Shown here: piece by piece, positions 25,293 through 34,440 of the stretch
Layout of the letters: each line of letters starts with the position of its first letter
Numbering within the stretch: position 1 is the first letter of the stretch
Assembly (NCBI RefSeq): GCF_014960965.1
Contig: NZ_CP063169.1
Location: 4,311,581 to 4,375,580, forward strand
Direction of reading: 5' to 3'
DNA: 64,000 nucleotides
DNA from: Ruania alkalisoli
Lineage (GTDB): Bacteria; Actinomycetota; Actinomycetes; Actinomycetales; Beutenbergiaceae
Position numbers and translations under genes: made by a program
Notes under the pieces: generated by a model
What the model saw: only the letters and a program-made list of their open reading frames with translations
Told to the model about the DNA's origin: nothing
The model's database searches: none

Positions 25293-26656
25293 TGACTCGT
25301 CCCAACATTCTTCTCATCACCGCCGACGACTTGGCGGGTGATACTCCTGGTTCGTTCGGTGGGCGGGGCGACGTGATGCCGGCGTTGGACAGGTTGGCGG
25401 CTGAGGGGATGACCTTTGGGCGTGCGCATGTGCCGGCGCCGGTGTGTCAGCCGAGCCGGTCGGCGTTGATGACGGGGCGGTGGCCGCACCGCAACGGTGC
25501 GGAGGGATTCGAGCCGATCGATGAGAGGGTGCCGTTGCTGACCGAGGCGATCAGCACCGTCGGGTATCGCAGCGGGATCCTCGGGAAGGTGAACCACCTG
25601 CAACCGGAGGACCGGTTCGGGTGGTCGTTCGTGCGGCAGCAGGCCGAGCTGGGCATGGGGCGAAACCCGCAGGCGTATGGCGACGCGACGGCGGAGTTCA
25701 TCGCGGCATCCGAGGGAGAGCCATGGTTCCTGATGGCGAACGCGCACGACCCACATCGCCCGTTCCACGGCAGTGCGGCTGAACGGGAGGGATACACCGA
25801 GGAGCAGCAGGCCTCCTACCCGGACCCGAGCTGCGTGTTCACCGCCGAGGAGGCGGATCCGCCCGGCTTCCTGCCCGATCTGCCGCAGGTCCGCCAGGAG
25901 TATGCCCAGTATCTGAGCTCGGCGCGCCGATGTGACGATGTGATCGCGGCGATCCTGGCCGCCCTGGAGGACTCGGGGCAGTCGGAGCGCACGGTGGTGG
26001 TGTTCTTCTCCGACAACGGGATGGCGTTCCCGTTCGCGAAGGCGAACTGTTATCTGGCGGGAACGCGCACACCGCTGGTGGTGCGCTGGCCGGGCCAGGT
26101 GCCCCCGGGCGGAGTGAACAACGACCACTTCGTCTCCACCCTGGACCTGTTCGCCACCTTCTGCGAGATGGCCGGGGCCGAGATTCCCGACGGCGTCGAC
26201 GGACGCAGCGTAGTCAGGCTGCTGCAAGGGCGTGGGGAACCTGGGCGTGACCATGTGGTCACCGTGTTCCACGAGACGAACGCGGGGAACAGGTATGAGA
26301 TGCGGTCGGTGCAGGACGGCGAGTGGGGCTATATCTGGAACGCCTGGTCGGATGGGGAGAGCGCGTATCGGGCGGAGAACATGGCCGGTCTGACGTGGCC
26401 GGCGATGACGGACGCGGCCGAGACCGACACGGCCCTGAAGGAGCGCACCGACTTCTACCGGCGACGCGCCCCGGAGGAGTTGTACCGGCTCACCACCGAC
26501 CCGAACGCGCTGCACAACCTCATCGACTCGAAGGGCCAGGCGGGCGACCCCGAATCCGCGCAGGCACTCACCCAAGCACGGACCCTCCTCCGCGAATGGA
26601 TGAACACAACCGGCGACCCCTTGCGAAGCGAGTACCCCGCGTGGGCGGCGATGTGA
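25292..26656 (+). CDS. Cysteine-type sulfatase
   Basis: I start at the ATG at 25292 (TGATG overlap with the previous stop), giving 454 residues; the GTG one codon earlier is also possible. NILLITADDLAGDTPGSFGG and PVCQPSRSALMTG (Cys about residue 52) are the metal and formylglycine motifs, and VVFFSDNGMAFPFAKANCYLAGTRTPLVVRWPG is the second conserved block of the heparan-sulfamidase-like subgroup. No signal peptide. It is the last gene of the sulfatase locus. Confidence 0.92.
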   Translation: MTRPNILLITADDLAGDTPGSFGGRGDVMPALDRLAAEGMTFGRAHVPAPVCQPSRSALMTGRWPHRNGAEGFEPIDERVPLLTEAISTVGYRSGILGKVNHLQPEDRFGWSFVRQQAELGMGRNPQAYGDATAEFIAASEGEPWFLMANAHDPHRPFHGSAAEREGYTEEQQASYPDPSCVFTAEEADPPGFLPDLPQVRQEYAQYLSSARRCDDVIAAILAALEDSGQSERTVVVFFSDNGMAFPFAKANCYLAGTRTPLVVRWPGQVPPGGVNNDHFVSTLDLFATFCEMAGAEIPDGVDGRSVVRLLQGRGEPGRDHVVTVFHETNAGNRYEMRSVQDGEWGYIWNAWSDGESAYRAENMAGLTWPAMTDAAETDTALKERTDFYRRRAPEELYRLTTDPNALHNLIDSKGQAGDPESAQALTQARTLLREWMNTTGDPLRSEYPAWAAM

Positions 26657-26725
26657 CACCTGTCATCCGCACCTCGTGACAGCACCCCCTCGTGCGCACC
26701 CTGGCCACGCCGCCAGTGTGGAGGG

Positions 26726-27658
26726 ATGAGAACACCTCCCCCCGCAGGCGGCCCGCCCGCCGTCCAGCTCGACCAGGTCGTGAAGGAGTTCCGGTCCGCC
26801 ACCGGCTCCGTGCGGGCCGTCGACGGCATCGACCTGACCATCGGCTCCGGCGAGATCGTCGCCTTCCTCGGCCCGAACGGCGCCGGGAAGACGACGGCGC
26901 TCGACATGATCCTCGGCCTGACCACCCCCACCTCAGGCACCATCAGCGTGCACGGTCAGGCGCCCCGCCGCGCCGTCGCCGCCGGCCGGGTCTCGGCCGT
27001 GCTGCAGACCGGAGGTCTGCTGCGCGACCTCACCGTGGCCGAGACGGTCACGCTCATCGCCTCGACCTACGCCGAGCACGCCGGGATCGGGGCCGTGATC
27101 GAGCGCGCGGGCCTGACCGAGCTCGCCGGCCGGAAGGTCTCGAAATGCTCCGGTGGTGAGCAGCAGCGCCTCCGCTTCGCCCTCGCCCTGCTGCCCGACC
27201 CGGACCTGCTGATCCTGGATGAACCGACCGCCGGGATGGACGTGACAGCCAGGCGCGACTTCTGGGAGACGATGCGGGCCGAGGCCGCCTCCGGCCGGAC
27301 GATCGTCTTCGCCACCCACTACCTGGAGGAGGCCGACTCGTTCGCCCAGCGGATCGTCATGGTGGCCGGCGGCCGTATTGTCGCCGACGGCGCCACCGAG
27401 GAGATCCGCACCCGGGCCACCGGACGTCGCGTCTCGGTCACGTTCGCGCCCGGCAACCGCGCAGAGGCACTCTCCCGCCTGGAGGCGCTGGACACCGTCC
27501 ACGCCATCACCCCCGACGGCGATCGCGTGCACCTGCGCGCCCTCGACTCCGACGCCGTCGCCCGCGCCGTGCTCGACCTCGGCGGCACCGACCTGCTCGT
27601 CACCTCCGGCTCCCTCGACGACGCCTTCACCACCCTGACTCAAGGAGCGACCCGATGA
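26726..27658 (+). CDS. ABC-2 type transporter ATP-binding protein (DrrA/CcmA-like)
   Basis: 310 residues with Walker A GPNGAGKTTALD near residue 50, an ABC signature (KCSGGEQQRLRFALAL) and Walker B LLILDEPTAGMD, followed by the C-terminal extension of DrrA-type exporters. It overlaps the permease gene by 4 bp. GAGGG directly abuts the ATG, which leaves poor ribosome-site spacing, so a leaderless mRNA or another start is possible. Export of a lipid, antibiotic or peptide is typical of the family. Confidence 0.9.
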   Translation: MRTPPPAGGPPAVQLDQVVKEFRSATGSVRAVDGIDLTIGSGEIVAFLGPNGAGKTTALDMILGLTTPTSGTISVHGQAPRRAVAAGRVSAVLQTGGLLRDLTVAETVTLIASTYAEHAGIGAVIERAGLTELAGRKVSKCSGGEQQRLRFALALLPDPDLLILDEPTAGMDVTARRDFWETMRAEAASGRTIVFATHYLEEADSFAQRIVMVAGGRIVADGATEEIRTRATGRRVSVTFAPGNRAEALSRLEALDTVHAITPDGDRVHLRALDSDAVARAVLDLGGTDLLVTSGSLDDAFTTLTQGATR

Positions 27659-28413
27659 ACACGACCTATCTGCGGATCGAACTCGCCCGGGTGGGCCGGG
27701 ACCTGGTGAGCATGTTCTTCATTGCGGTGATGCCGGCGTTCTTCTTCATCATCTTCGGCGCCTCGATGGAGTACGGTGCCTACCCGATCGGCAACGGGAA
27801 CGTCTCGATGCACACGATGATCTCGATGGCCGCATTCGGTGCCGTGGTGGCGACCACGGGCGTGGGCGGGATGGCCGCCGTCGAGCGGATGCAGGGCTGG
27901 GGGCGCCAGCTCGGCCTGACGCCGATGTCAGACGGCGCCTATGTGCGCGTGAAGACCACCGTGGCGTTCACGATCTCGCTCATCCCGATTGGGTTGGTCT
28001 ACCTCATCGGCGCGTTCACCGGCGCCAGCGCACCAGGCTGGGTGTGGGCCGCGAGCGCCGCGATCGTGATGCTCGGGGCGGCTGTGTTCTCCCTGTACGG
28101 CCTCATCGTGGGCCTGCTCTTCCGCAGCGAGGCCGCGGTCGGGGCGGCCAGCGGCGCACTGGTGATCCTGGCGTTCCTCGGCAACATCTTCTTCCCACTC
28201 AGCGGGGTGATGCTCACGATCGCGAAATTCACCCCGTTGTACGGGATCATCGGGCTGGCGCGCTACCCCCTGACCGACGGCGCGCTGGTGGCCACCGAAG
28301 GCGTCGGAGGGTCCGACCCGCTGTGGATGCTCCTGGTGAACTCTGTGGCATGGACGGTGATCTTCGCCGTCGGGGCGGTGCTGCTGGTGCGGCGCGGGCG
28401 TGGGCGGCAATGA
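27655..28413 (+). CDS. ABC-2 type transporter permease
   Basis: 252 residues with about six hydrophobic helices, beginning MNTTYLRIELARVGRDLVSMFFIAVMP. The FPLSGVMLTIAKFTPLYGI segment before the last helix is typical of ABC-2 export permeases. It pairs with the upstream ATPase and is followed by a kinase/regulator pair, an arrangement common for envelope-stress or antimicrobial export modules in actinobacteria. Confidence 0.88.
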   Translation: MNTTYLRIELARVGRDLVSMFFIAVMPAFFFIIFGASMEYGAYPIGNGNVSMHTMISMAAFGAVVATTGVGGMAAVERMQGWGRQLGLTPMSDGAYVRVKTTVAFTISLIPIGLVYLIGAFTGASAPGWVWAASAAIVMLGAAVFSLYGLIVGLLFRSEAAVGAASGALVILAFLGNIFFPLSGVMLTIAKFTPLYGIIGLARYPLTDGALVATEGVGGSDPLWMLLVNSVAWTVIFAVGAVLLVRRGRGRQ

Positions 28414-28455
28414 CATCCACCTCCCGGCGTGGGATTCGGGCGAGAATGGCGGGCA

Positions 28456-29529
28456 ATGAGCGCACCTGATCCCGCGACCGAACCGTGGGCGAAGTTCAGC
28501 TGGTTGCTGGCCACGCCGTGGCTGGTGTTCCTTGTCTTCCCCGTGACCGGCATCTTGCAGGCCCCGGCTCCGTGGTGGCTTCGCGTGTTCGCCCTGACGG
28601 CGGTCCTCGCCTTTGCGGGCACGTACCTGTTCGGCTTCATCACCAATGCGCGCACCCCGGTGGGGTCTGCGCGCAACCACGTGATCTTGGCGATCCTGTT
28701 CGTCCTCACGGCGCCGGTGTTCGCAGTCGTGGGACTGGACGCCTTCGGGATGTTCACCTTCCCACCCGTCTATGCGGTGTTCAGCCAGCCACTGCGCAGG
28801 GCGATCATCCTGGCGGGCGGGCTGGTCGTGATCGTCGCGACGACAGTGCTGCTGGCCGGCTCCCCAGAACGTCTCCTCTATGCAGGCACCATCACCGGAA
28901 CCACGCTGTTCGTCGGCCTCATCCGGTGGATCGATGACCGCCACCAGGAGCGGGAGGTGCTCGAGCGTCAGCTCACCGTCACCGCCGAACGGGAACGCGT
29001 GGCGCGGGACGTCCACGATGTGCTCGGCCACAGCCTGACCGTGGTGACGGTGAAAGCGGAGCTGGCCGAACGGTTGATCGAGGCCGACCCCGTGGCGGCG
29101 AAGGCGGAGATCGCTGCCATCCGCTCCCTCACCCGGGAGGCGCTCGGGGAGCTGCGGGCGACAGTGTCCGGGCTGCGGGTGGCACGCCTCGCCGACGAGT
29201 TGACCGCCGCGCAGGAGGCACTGACCGATGCTGGGATCGACGCCGACGTTCCCACCGACCCGGCTGTGGTGGACCCCCGGCACCGGATCGTGGTGGCGTG
29301 GGTGCTGCGGGAGGCGATCACGAATGTGGTGCGCCACTCCGGAGCCGGGCGTTGCGAGGTGAGCTTGGGGTCGTCGTCGTTGGTGGTGGCCGATGACGGT
29401 GTGGGGCCGGGTGGCGCTGCCGAGGCCGGCGGGCTCCGGGGCGCCCGGGAGCGGGTCGATGCCGCCGGTGGCACGCTGACCGTGCGGCCCGGCGAGACGG
29501 GTGGAACACGTGTGGAGGTGCGCTGGTGA
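28456..29529 (+). CDS. Sensor histidine kinase (NarX/DesK-like, HisKA_3)
   Basis: I choose the ATG at 28456 (MSAPDPATEPW) over the GTG at 28429. The 357-residue protein has four or more N-terminal membrane helices and then ERERVARDVHDVLGHSLTVVTVKAEL, the HisKA_3 dimerisation box with the phosphorylated His. A compact HATPase domain follows (REAITNVVRHSGAGRCEVSL; DDGVGPGG). GTGA overlap joins it to the response regulator. Its stimulus is unknown; it probably controls the preceding ABC exporter. Confidence 0.9.
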   Translation: MSAPDPATEPWAKFSWLLATPWLVFLVFPVTGILQAPAPWWLRVFALTAVLAFAGTYLFGFITNARTPVGSARNHVILAILFVLTAPVFAVVGLDAFGMFTFPPVYAVFSQPLRRAIILAGGLVVIVATTVLLAGSPERLLYAGTITGTTLFVGLIRWIDDRHQEREVLERQLTVTAERERVARDVHDVLGHSLTVVTVKAELAERLIEADPVAAKAEIAAIRSLTREALGELRATVSGLRVARLADELTAAQEALTDAGIDADVPTDPAVVDPRHRIVVAWVLREAITNVVRHSGAGRCEVSLGSSSLVVADDGVGPGGAAEAGGLRGARERVDAAGGTLTVRPGETGGTRVEVRW

Positions 29530-30140
29530 CCGGTCCGATCAGAGTGCTGCTGGCCGACGACCAGGCACTGGTGCGCGGGGCGCTGGCGGCGTTGCTCCGC
29601 CTCGAGGACGACCTGGACGTGGTGGCCGAAGTGGGCGCCGGGGACGAAGTGGTGGCAGCGGCCCGAGAACACCGAGCACACGTGTGCCTGCTCGATATCG
29701 AGATGCCCGGGATGGATGGGATCGCTGTGGCGGTACAGCTCCGGGCGGAGCTCCCGCACGTTCGGTCACTGATGGTGACGACGTTCGGCCGGCCGGGGTA
29801 TCTGCGCCGGGCGCTGGAGGCCGGGGCCGCGGGGTTCGTGGTCAAGGACACCCCGGCGACCGAGTTGGCCGATGCCATCCGGGCGGTGCATGCGGGCCGC
29901 CGGGTGGTGGACCCGGCGCTGGCGACCGAGTCCCTCGCCGGAGGACCGAACCCGCTGGGCGAGCGCGAGCGGCAGGTGCTACGCGAGTGCCTCGACGGTG
30001 AGCCGATCGTCACAATCGCCGCGCGGGTGCATCTGAGCCCCGGCACCGTGCGCAACTACGTGTCCTCGGCCATCGGGAAGGTTGGGGCGACCAACCGGGT
30101 GGAGGCGGCCCGGATCGCCGACCGGAACGGGTGGCTGTAG
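29526..30140 (+). CDS. NarL/FixJ-family response regulator
   Basis: 204 residues. The receiver domain has the acidic pair ADDQAL and the phospho-acceptor Asp in LLDIEMPGMDG (near residue 58), and a conserved Lys in FVVKDTPATELADAI. The C-terminal LuxR-type helix-turn-helix (LGERERQVLRECLDGEPIVTIAARVHLSPGTVRNYVSSAIGKVG) binds DNA. GTG start overlaps the kinase stop. Confidence 0.93.
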   Translation: MTGPIRVLLADDQALVRGALAALLRLEDDLDVVAEVGAGDEVVAAAREHRAHVCLLDIEMPGMDGIAVAVQLRAELPHVRSLMVTTFGRPGYLRRALEAGAAGFVVKDTPATELADAIRAVHAGRRVVDPALATESLAGGPNPLGERERQVLRECLDGEPIVTIAARVHLSPGTVRNYVSSAIGKVGATNRVEAARIADRNGWL

Positions 30141-30151
30141 TCGGGTCACCG

Positions 30152-30221
30152 ACACAACTGACGGCCCTCAGCCGCTCCGTGCCATAGAGGGCACAGTGTC
30201 GCTGAGGGCCGTCAGTTGTGT
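30152..30221. terminator. Long perfect hairpin between convergent genes
   Basis: Arms of 21 bp at 30152-30172 and 30201-30221 are perfectly complementary, with a 28-base loop that holds a smaller GTGCC/GGCAC hairpin. It lies between the response regulator (plus) and the TerC gene (minus), so it is a likely bidirectional terminator. Confidence 0.75.
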
Positions 30222-30256
30222 ACCGATATGCCCGGGCCGGAGGCGTCAGGCGCCGA

Positions 30257-31057
30257 TCAGGACCCGGCGCCGACCTTCTGCTCGGGGAACCTGGCCTTGA
30301 GGTGCACTGGCTCGACCACCTTGCCGGCCTTCTTCACGGACCGGTTGCGGTAGATGAGGTTGAGCACCTCGACTCCGATGGCGAAGGCGATGGGTCCGTA
30401 GATCATGCCCTTGCTGACGTGCATGTCGAAGCCTTCAGCCAGCAGGGTGGCGCCGATGAGCACGAGGAATGCCAGGCAGAGCATCTTGACTGTCGGGTGG
30501 CGGTCGACGAAGTCGCCGATGGTCTTGGCCATGAACATCATCACCACGATCGCGACGACCACGGCGGTGATCATCACCCAGAGCTGGTCGACCATCCCGA
30601 CGGCGGTGATCACCGAGTCCAGTGAGAAGACCATGTCGATGAGCACGATCTGCAGGATGACGCGGCCGAAGGTGGTGGCGGCCTTGGAGGCCTTGCTCTC
30701 CTCCTCGCCGTCCGCGCCCTCGAGCTTGTGGTGGATCTCGGTGACGGCCTTGTAGATGAGGAAGGCACCACCGGCGATCAGGATCAGGTCGCGTCCGGAG
30801 AACGCGAGCGCCTCGACGTCTCCGATCGAGAACCAGGGATCAGTCAGGCCCACGATCCAGGAGGCGAAGAACAACAGGATGATCCGCATCACCAGGGCGA
30901 GCGCGAGGCCGAGCACGCGCGCCTTCTGGCGCTGCTCGGCGGGGAGCCGGTTGGCGAGGATGGAGATGAAGACCACGTTGTCCACGCCGAGCACCAGCTC
31001 GAGCGCGAGCAGGGTGGCGAGGGCGATCCAGACATCAGGGCTGGCGAGAGATTCCAC
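30257..31057 (-). CDS. TerC-family integral membrane protein
   Basis: 266 residues with seven or so membrane helices. The opening LALELVLGVDNVVFISILANRLP and the mid-protein IVLIDMVFSLDSVITAVGM are the two conserved acidic helices of the TerC/YjbE-like metal transport family. Members are linked to tellurite resistance or Mn2+ export. It stands alone on the minus strand. Confidence 0.9.
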   Translation of the reverse strand: MESLASPDVWIALATLLALELVLGVDNVVFISILANRLPAEQRQKARVLGLALALVMRIILLFFASWIVGLTDPWFSIGDVEALAFSGRDLILIAGGAFLIYKAVTEIHHKLEGADGEEESKASKAATTFGRVILQIVLIDMVFSLDSVITAVGMVDQLWVMITAVVVAIVVMMFMAKTIGDFVDRHPTVKMLCLAFLVLIGATLLAEGFDMHVSKGMIYGPIAFAIGVEVLNLIYRNRSVKKAGKVVEPVHLKARFPEQKVGAGS

Positions 31058-31089
31058 GGGGGGAGCCTAGCCTGTGGCGGTGAACCCAG

Positions 31090-33408
31090 TCACCGGTGTC
31101 GGCTGACCAGCTCGGCGAGACCCTCCTGCGTGAGGTCGGGCGACATCCGCATGACCGGCACCTTCTTCACCGGCATCGCCCCGAGGAAGGCGGCCATCGC
31201 CGGGTCAGGACTGTCCTGGCCGAAGAGGGCGCCGAAGTCACCCATCGCGGCCAGCAGCGCCGATCCGGCCTGCGGGTGCTCGAGCCATTCACTGATGGTG
31301 GCGTCCTCGCTGAGCGGACGGCGCAGCGCCGGTGCCACGAGTTCGGTGACATGCTCCAGCGGCAGGTCGCGCGAGGAGGCTCCGACGGCGACGTGCAGCG
31401 GTCCGGGCTCCACGGCCCAACCGTGAGCGTGCACGTCCCAGTGGCTCAGTTCACGCCGGGTGACAGTGAGCTCGACCCGCTGCTCCTGGCCGGGCTCGAG
31501 CTCCACGCGAGCGAAGCCCTTGAGTTCGCGCGGCGGCCGCACCACGGCTGAATCGGGCCGGCTGAGGTACAGCTGAGGCACCGCCACACCCGCACGGTCA
31601 CCGGTGTTGTGTACGGTCACGCCCGCCCTCACGACGACGTCCCCCACACCGGTCTGCTCCGTCACCTCGGTCACGTCGACCGTCAGGTCGGTGTAGTCGA
31701 AGGTGGTGTAGGTCAGGCCGTACCCGAATGGGTAGGAGACCGCCCGCTCGGTCGCGTCGAGGCCGCGGTAGCCGATGAAGAGCCCTTCGCCATAGCGCAC
31801 GGTGCCGTTCTCGCCGGGGAAGTTCAGCTGCGCGGGTACATCGGCCAGGCGTACCGGGATGGACTCGGCGAGCCGGCCAGACGGAGCGGCATCGCCGAGC
31901 AGCAGGTCGACGGCGGCGCTGCCCCCGGCCTGGCCGCCCAGCCAGAGCTCAAGCAGCGCATCGGCGTGGTGCTCCCACTCGGAGACGGCCACCGCGGAGC
32001 CGTTGGCGAGCAGCACCACGGTGCGCTCCGCGACCGCAGAAACGTCCCGCAGCAGTTCCCGGTGGCTGGCGGGGATATCCAGATGCTCGCGGTCGTATCC
32101 CTCGGACTCGTCCACGGCGGGCAGCCCGAGCAGCACAATCGCGGTCTTGCCGGTGGCGGCAGCAACAGCCTCGGCGCGCAGGGTGACGTCGTCTCGGGTC
32201 TCACCCTCGGCCGGGCCCCCGGGCTTCTCGGCCTCGGCGAGCCGGTAGCCGGGGGTGAACGGCACGTCGATCCCTCGTTCGGCGAGGGCGTCGACCATGC
32301 TCACCAGCCGGGTGGGGTTCACCTGAGAGGATCCGGCGCCCTGGTAGCGGGGGGTACGGGCCAGCTCACCGATGAGGACCGCAGACCCTGCCAGAGTGTC
32401 CATGGCTAGCGGAAGGACGGCGTCGGGGTTCTTGAGCAGGACAGCGCTTCGCACGGCGACCTCGTGGGCCAGGGCGTGGTGCGCCGTCGGGTCGGCCGTT
32501 CCCGGCTCGGCCAGGGCCAGCTGCGCCCTGGCGATCATGGTGAGCACACGCGTGACGGCGGTATCGAGGTCAGCCTCGGCAAGGCGCCCCTCGCGGACCG
32601 CGGCAACGATCGCGGCGTCGTTGAGGCCGTGCGAGGAGGGCATCTCCAGGTCGAGGCCGGCGGCGATCCCGGCGGCGCGGTCGTCCACGGCGCCCCAATC
32701 GGAGACCACCAGGCCCTCAAAGCCCCACTCTCCCCGGAGCACCTCGGTGAGCAGCCACGGGTCCTGCGAGGCGTAGGTCCCGTTGATCTTGTTGTAGGCG
32801 CACATGACGGTCCAGGGCTGGGCGCGGGTGACGACCTTCTCGAAGGCCGGCAGGTAGATCTCGCGCAGGGTGCGCTCGTCGATCTCGGCGGAGATCCGCA
32901 TCCGGTCGGTTTCCTGGTTGTTCGCGGCAAAGTGCTTCAGCGAGGTGCCCACGCCCTGAGACTGGACGCCGGCCACCAGCTCAGCGGCCAACTCACCTGC
33001 GTGGAAGGGATCCTCGCCGATGTACTCGAAATTGCGCCCGCACAGGGGGCTGCGCTTCATGTTGATACCCGGTCCGAGCAGCACGGCGACGTCGTTGGCG
33101 CGGGTCTCGATTCCGAGCGCCTCCCCCACCCGGTACAGGAGGTCGCGATCCCAGGTGGAGCCGAGTCCGGCGGCGGAGGGGAAGCAGGTGGCCGGCACTG
33201 AATCGTTCAGGCCGACGTGATCGGTGGCCCCGGCCTGCTTGCGCAGCCCGTGCGGGCCGTCGGTGACCATGACGGCGGGGATACCAAGGCGCTCGATCGC
33301 CTGGGTGTGCCAGAAGTCCTGCCCGGAGCACAGGGCGGCCTTCTCCTCCAGGCTGAGCTCGGTGAGCAGGCGTGGGATGTCGGCCTGAGTGAGGGCTGTC
33401 GAGTGCAT
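31090..33408 (-). CDS. GH3 beta-glucosidase
   Basis: 772 residues, cytoplasmic by lack of a signal peptide. The GH3 N-terminal barrel shows TDGPHGLRKQ, the KHFAANNQE block near 158-166, and GLVVSDWGAVDDR with the nucleophile Asp at about residue 237. The second alpha/beta sandwich domain and a C-terminal fibronectin-III-like domain (GVTVHNTGDRAGVAVPQLYL) follow. It hydrolyses terminal beta-D-glucosides or related sugars. It is divergent from a TetR gene with an operator-like palindrome between them. Confidence 0.94.
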   Translation of the reverse strand: MHSTALTQADIPRLLTELSLEEKAALCSGQDFWHTQAIERLGIPAVMVTDGPHGLRKQAGATDHVGLNDSVPATCFPSAAGLGSTWDRDLLYRVGEALGIETRANDVAVLLGPGINMKRSPLCGRNFEYIGEDPFHAGELAAELVAGVQSQGVGTSLKHFAANNQETDRMRISAEIDERTLREIYLPAFEKVVTRAQPWTVMCAYNKINGTYASQDPWLLTEVLRGEWGFEGLVVSDWGAVDDRAAGIAAGLDLEMPSSHGLNDAAIVAAVREGRLAEADLDTAVTRVLTMIARAQLALAEPGTADPTAHHALAHEVAVRSAVLLKNPDAVLPLAMDTLAGSAVLIGELARTPRYQGAGSSQVNPTRLVSMVDALAERGIDVPFTPGYRLAEAEKPGGPAEGETRDDVTLRAEAVAAATGKTAIVLLGLPAVDESEGYDREHLDIPASHRELLRDVSAVAERTVVLLANGSAVAVSEWEHHADALLELWLGGQAGGSAAVDLLLGDAAPSGRLAESIPVRLADVPAQLNFPGENGTVRYGEGLFIGYRGLDATERAVSYPFGYGLTYTTFDYTDLTVDVTEVTEQTGVGDVVVRAGVTVHNTGDRAGVAVPQLYLSRPDSAVVRPPRELKGFARVELEPGQEQRVELTVTRRELSHWDVHAHGWAVEPGPLHVAVGASSRDLPLEHVTELVAPALRRPLSEDATISEWLEHPQAGSALLAAMGDFGALFGQDSPDPAMAAFLGAMPVKKVPVMRMSPDLTQEGLAELVSRHR

Positions 33409-33463
33409 GCGTGCTCCTGCGGGAGTGGGGTACGACGTCGTCCGAGAGCACCGTAGAACTTAA

Positions 33464-33479
33464 TTAACCGGCCGGTCAA
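33464..33479. promoter_or_regulatory. TetR-type operator candidate
   Basis: TTAACCGGCCGGTCAA is a 16-bp dyad with a single mismatched pair, in the 95-bp gap between the GH3 gene and the divergent TetR gene. Confidence 0.6.
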
Positions 33480-33503
33480 TATATTCTTGGCTAGCCTGGT
33501 TCC

Positions 33504-34127
33504 GTGGCACACGAGCAACCACGGCGGCCGGGGCGCCCGCCGGCCGGTGGCGAGGACAAGCGCGAGCGGATCCTCACCGAGGCGATCGCGTTGTTCGCAC
33601 GCTCCGGATATGCCGCCACATCCCTGGCTGACGTGGCCCAGGCTGCACAGATCTCGAAGGCCGGCCTGCTCCACCACTTCGGATCCAAGGGATCCCTCTA
33701 CTCCGCCGTACTGGAGTGGCGTGATACACGAGACGCAGGGGCGCTGACCTCCGCTACCGACGTGTGGCAGCAACTCGACAACTTCGCCGACCTCATGGAT
33801 CGCAACGCCGAGGACCCAGCGATGGTAGGTCTGTACATGGCAATGGCCGTCGAGGGCACGCACTCCGGGCATCCGGCCCACACATGGCTCACCGACCACT
33901 TCACCCGCGCTGTCGACACCCTCACCGCCGGGTTCGAACGCGGCAAGATCGACGGCGCGGTGCATCCGGATGCGCCCTCACGGGACCTGGCCCGATCGGT
34001 GGTGGCGCTGGCGGACGGAATCCAACTGCAGTGGCTGACCGTGACGTCACCGGATCAGGAACCGGTCCGGATGGGCGATCAGATCCGGCAGCTGACCGAG
34101 CTGATCCGGGCTCGTTGGGCCATATAG
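33504..34127 (+). CDS. TetR-family transcriptional regulator
   Basis: 207 residues. RERILTEAIALFARSGYAATSLADVAQAAQISKAGLLHHFGSKGSLYSAVL is a textbook TetR DNA-binding domain at about residues 17-65; the remainder is a helical ligand domain. GTG start. It is divergent from the GH3 beta-glucosidase gene and probably represses it and itself. Confidence 0.92.
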   Translation: MAHEQPRRPGRPPAGGEDKRERILTEAIALFARSGYAATSLADVAQAAQISKAGLLHHFGSKGSLYSAVLEWRDTRDAGALTSATDVWQQLDNFADLMDRNAEDPAMVGLYMAMAVEGTHSGHPAHTWLTDHFTRAVDTLTAGFERGKIDGAVHPDAPSRDLARSVVALADGIQLQWLTVTSPDQEPVRMGDQIRQLTELIRARWAI

Positions 34128-34440
34128 CGACATTGCTCGACGATTTGGTGGCTGGTCAGCCGCCAGATCGACTGTGAGTGTGGTGTTCGCAGCCTGGTGG
34201 TGATGGGCTGTGGGTGGTGGCTTGGAGTGTGACTCGCTAATCGACTGGCCGTGTGTGCCTTTCGCACGACTTGTCCGCTCCGGGTCGCCGCCTCCGGCCC
34301 GGTCGGAGCGACTGGCCTGATCAGGAGCTTGACCGGCGGGCGTAGTAGCGCCCGTCGTGTCCCATCTACAGTCCTGCCGATTCTCCTACCGGACCGGAAA
34401 GCAACAACGTCCCGTCCCGTTCCGAAGTGGAGGAAACGTC
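34128..34440 (+). ncRNA. 5' noncoding region of the IS110 element with candidate bridge RNA
   Basis: No convincing gene is present in these 313 bp. They hold strong hairpins: CGCTCCGGG pairing with CCCGG-T-CGGAGCG across 34276-34310, and CGGGCG/CGCCCG at 34337-34354. IS110-family elements are known to encode a structured guide (bridge) RNA in a noncoding end. The element boundary within this stretch is not defined. Confidence 0.45.
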
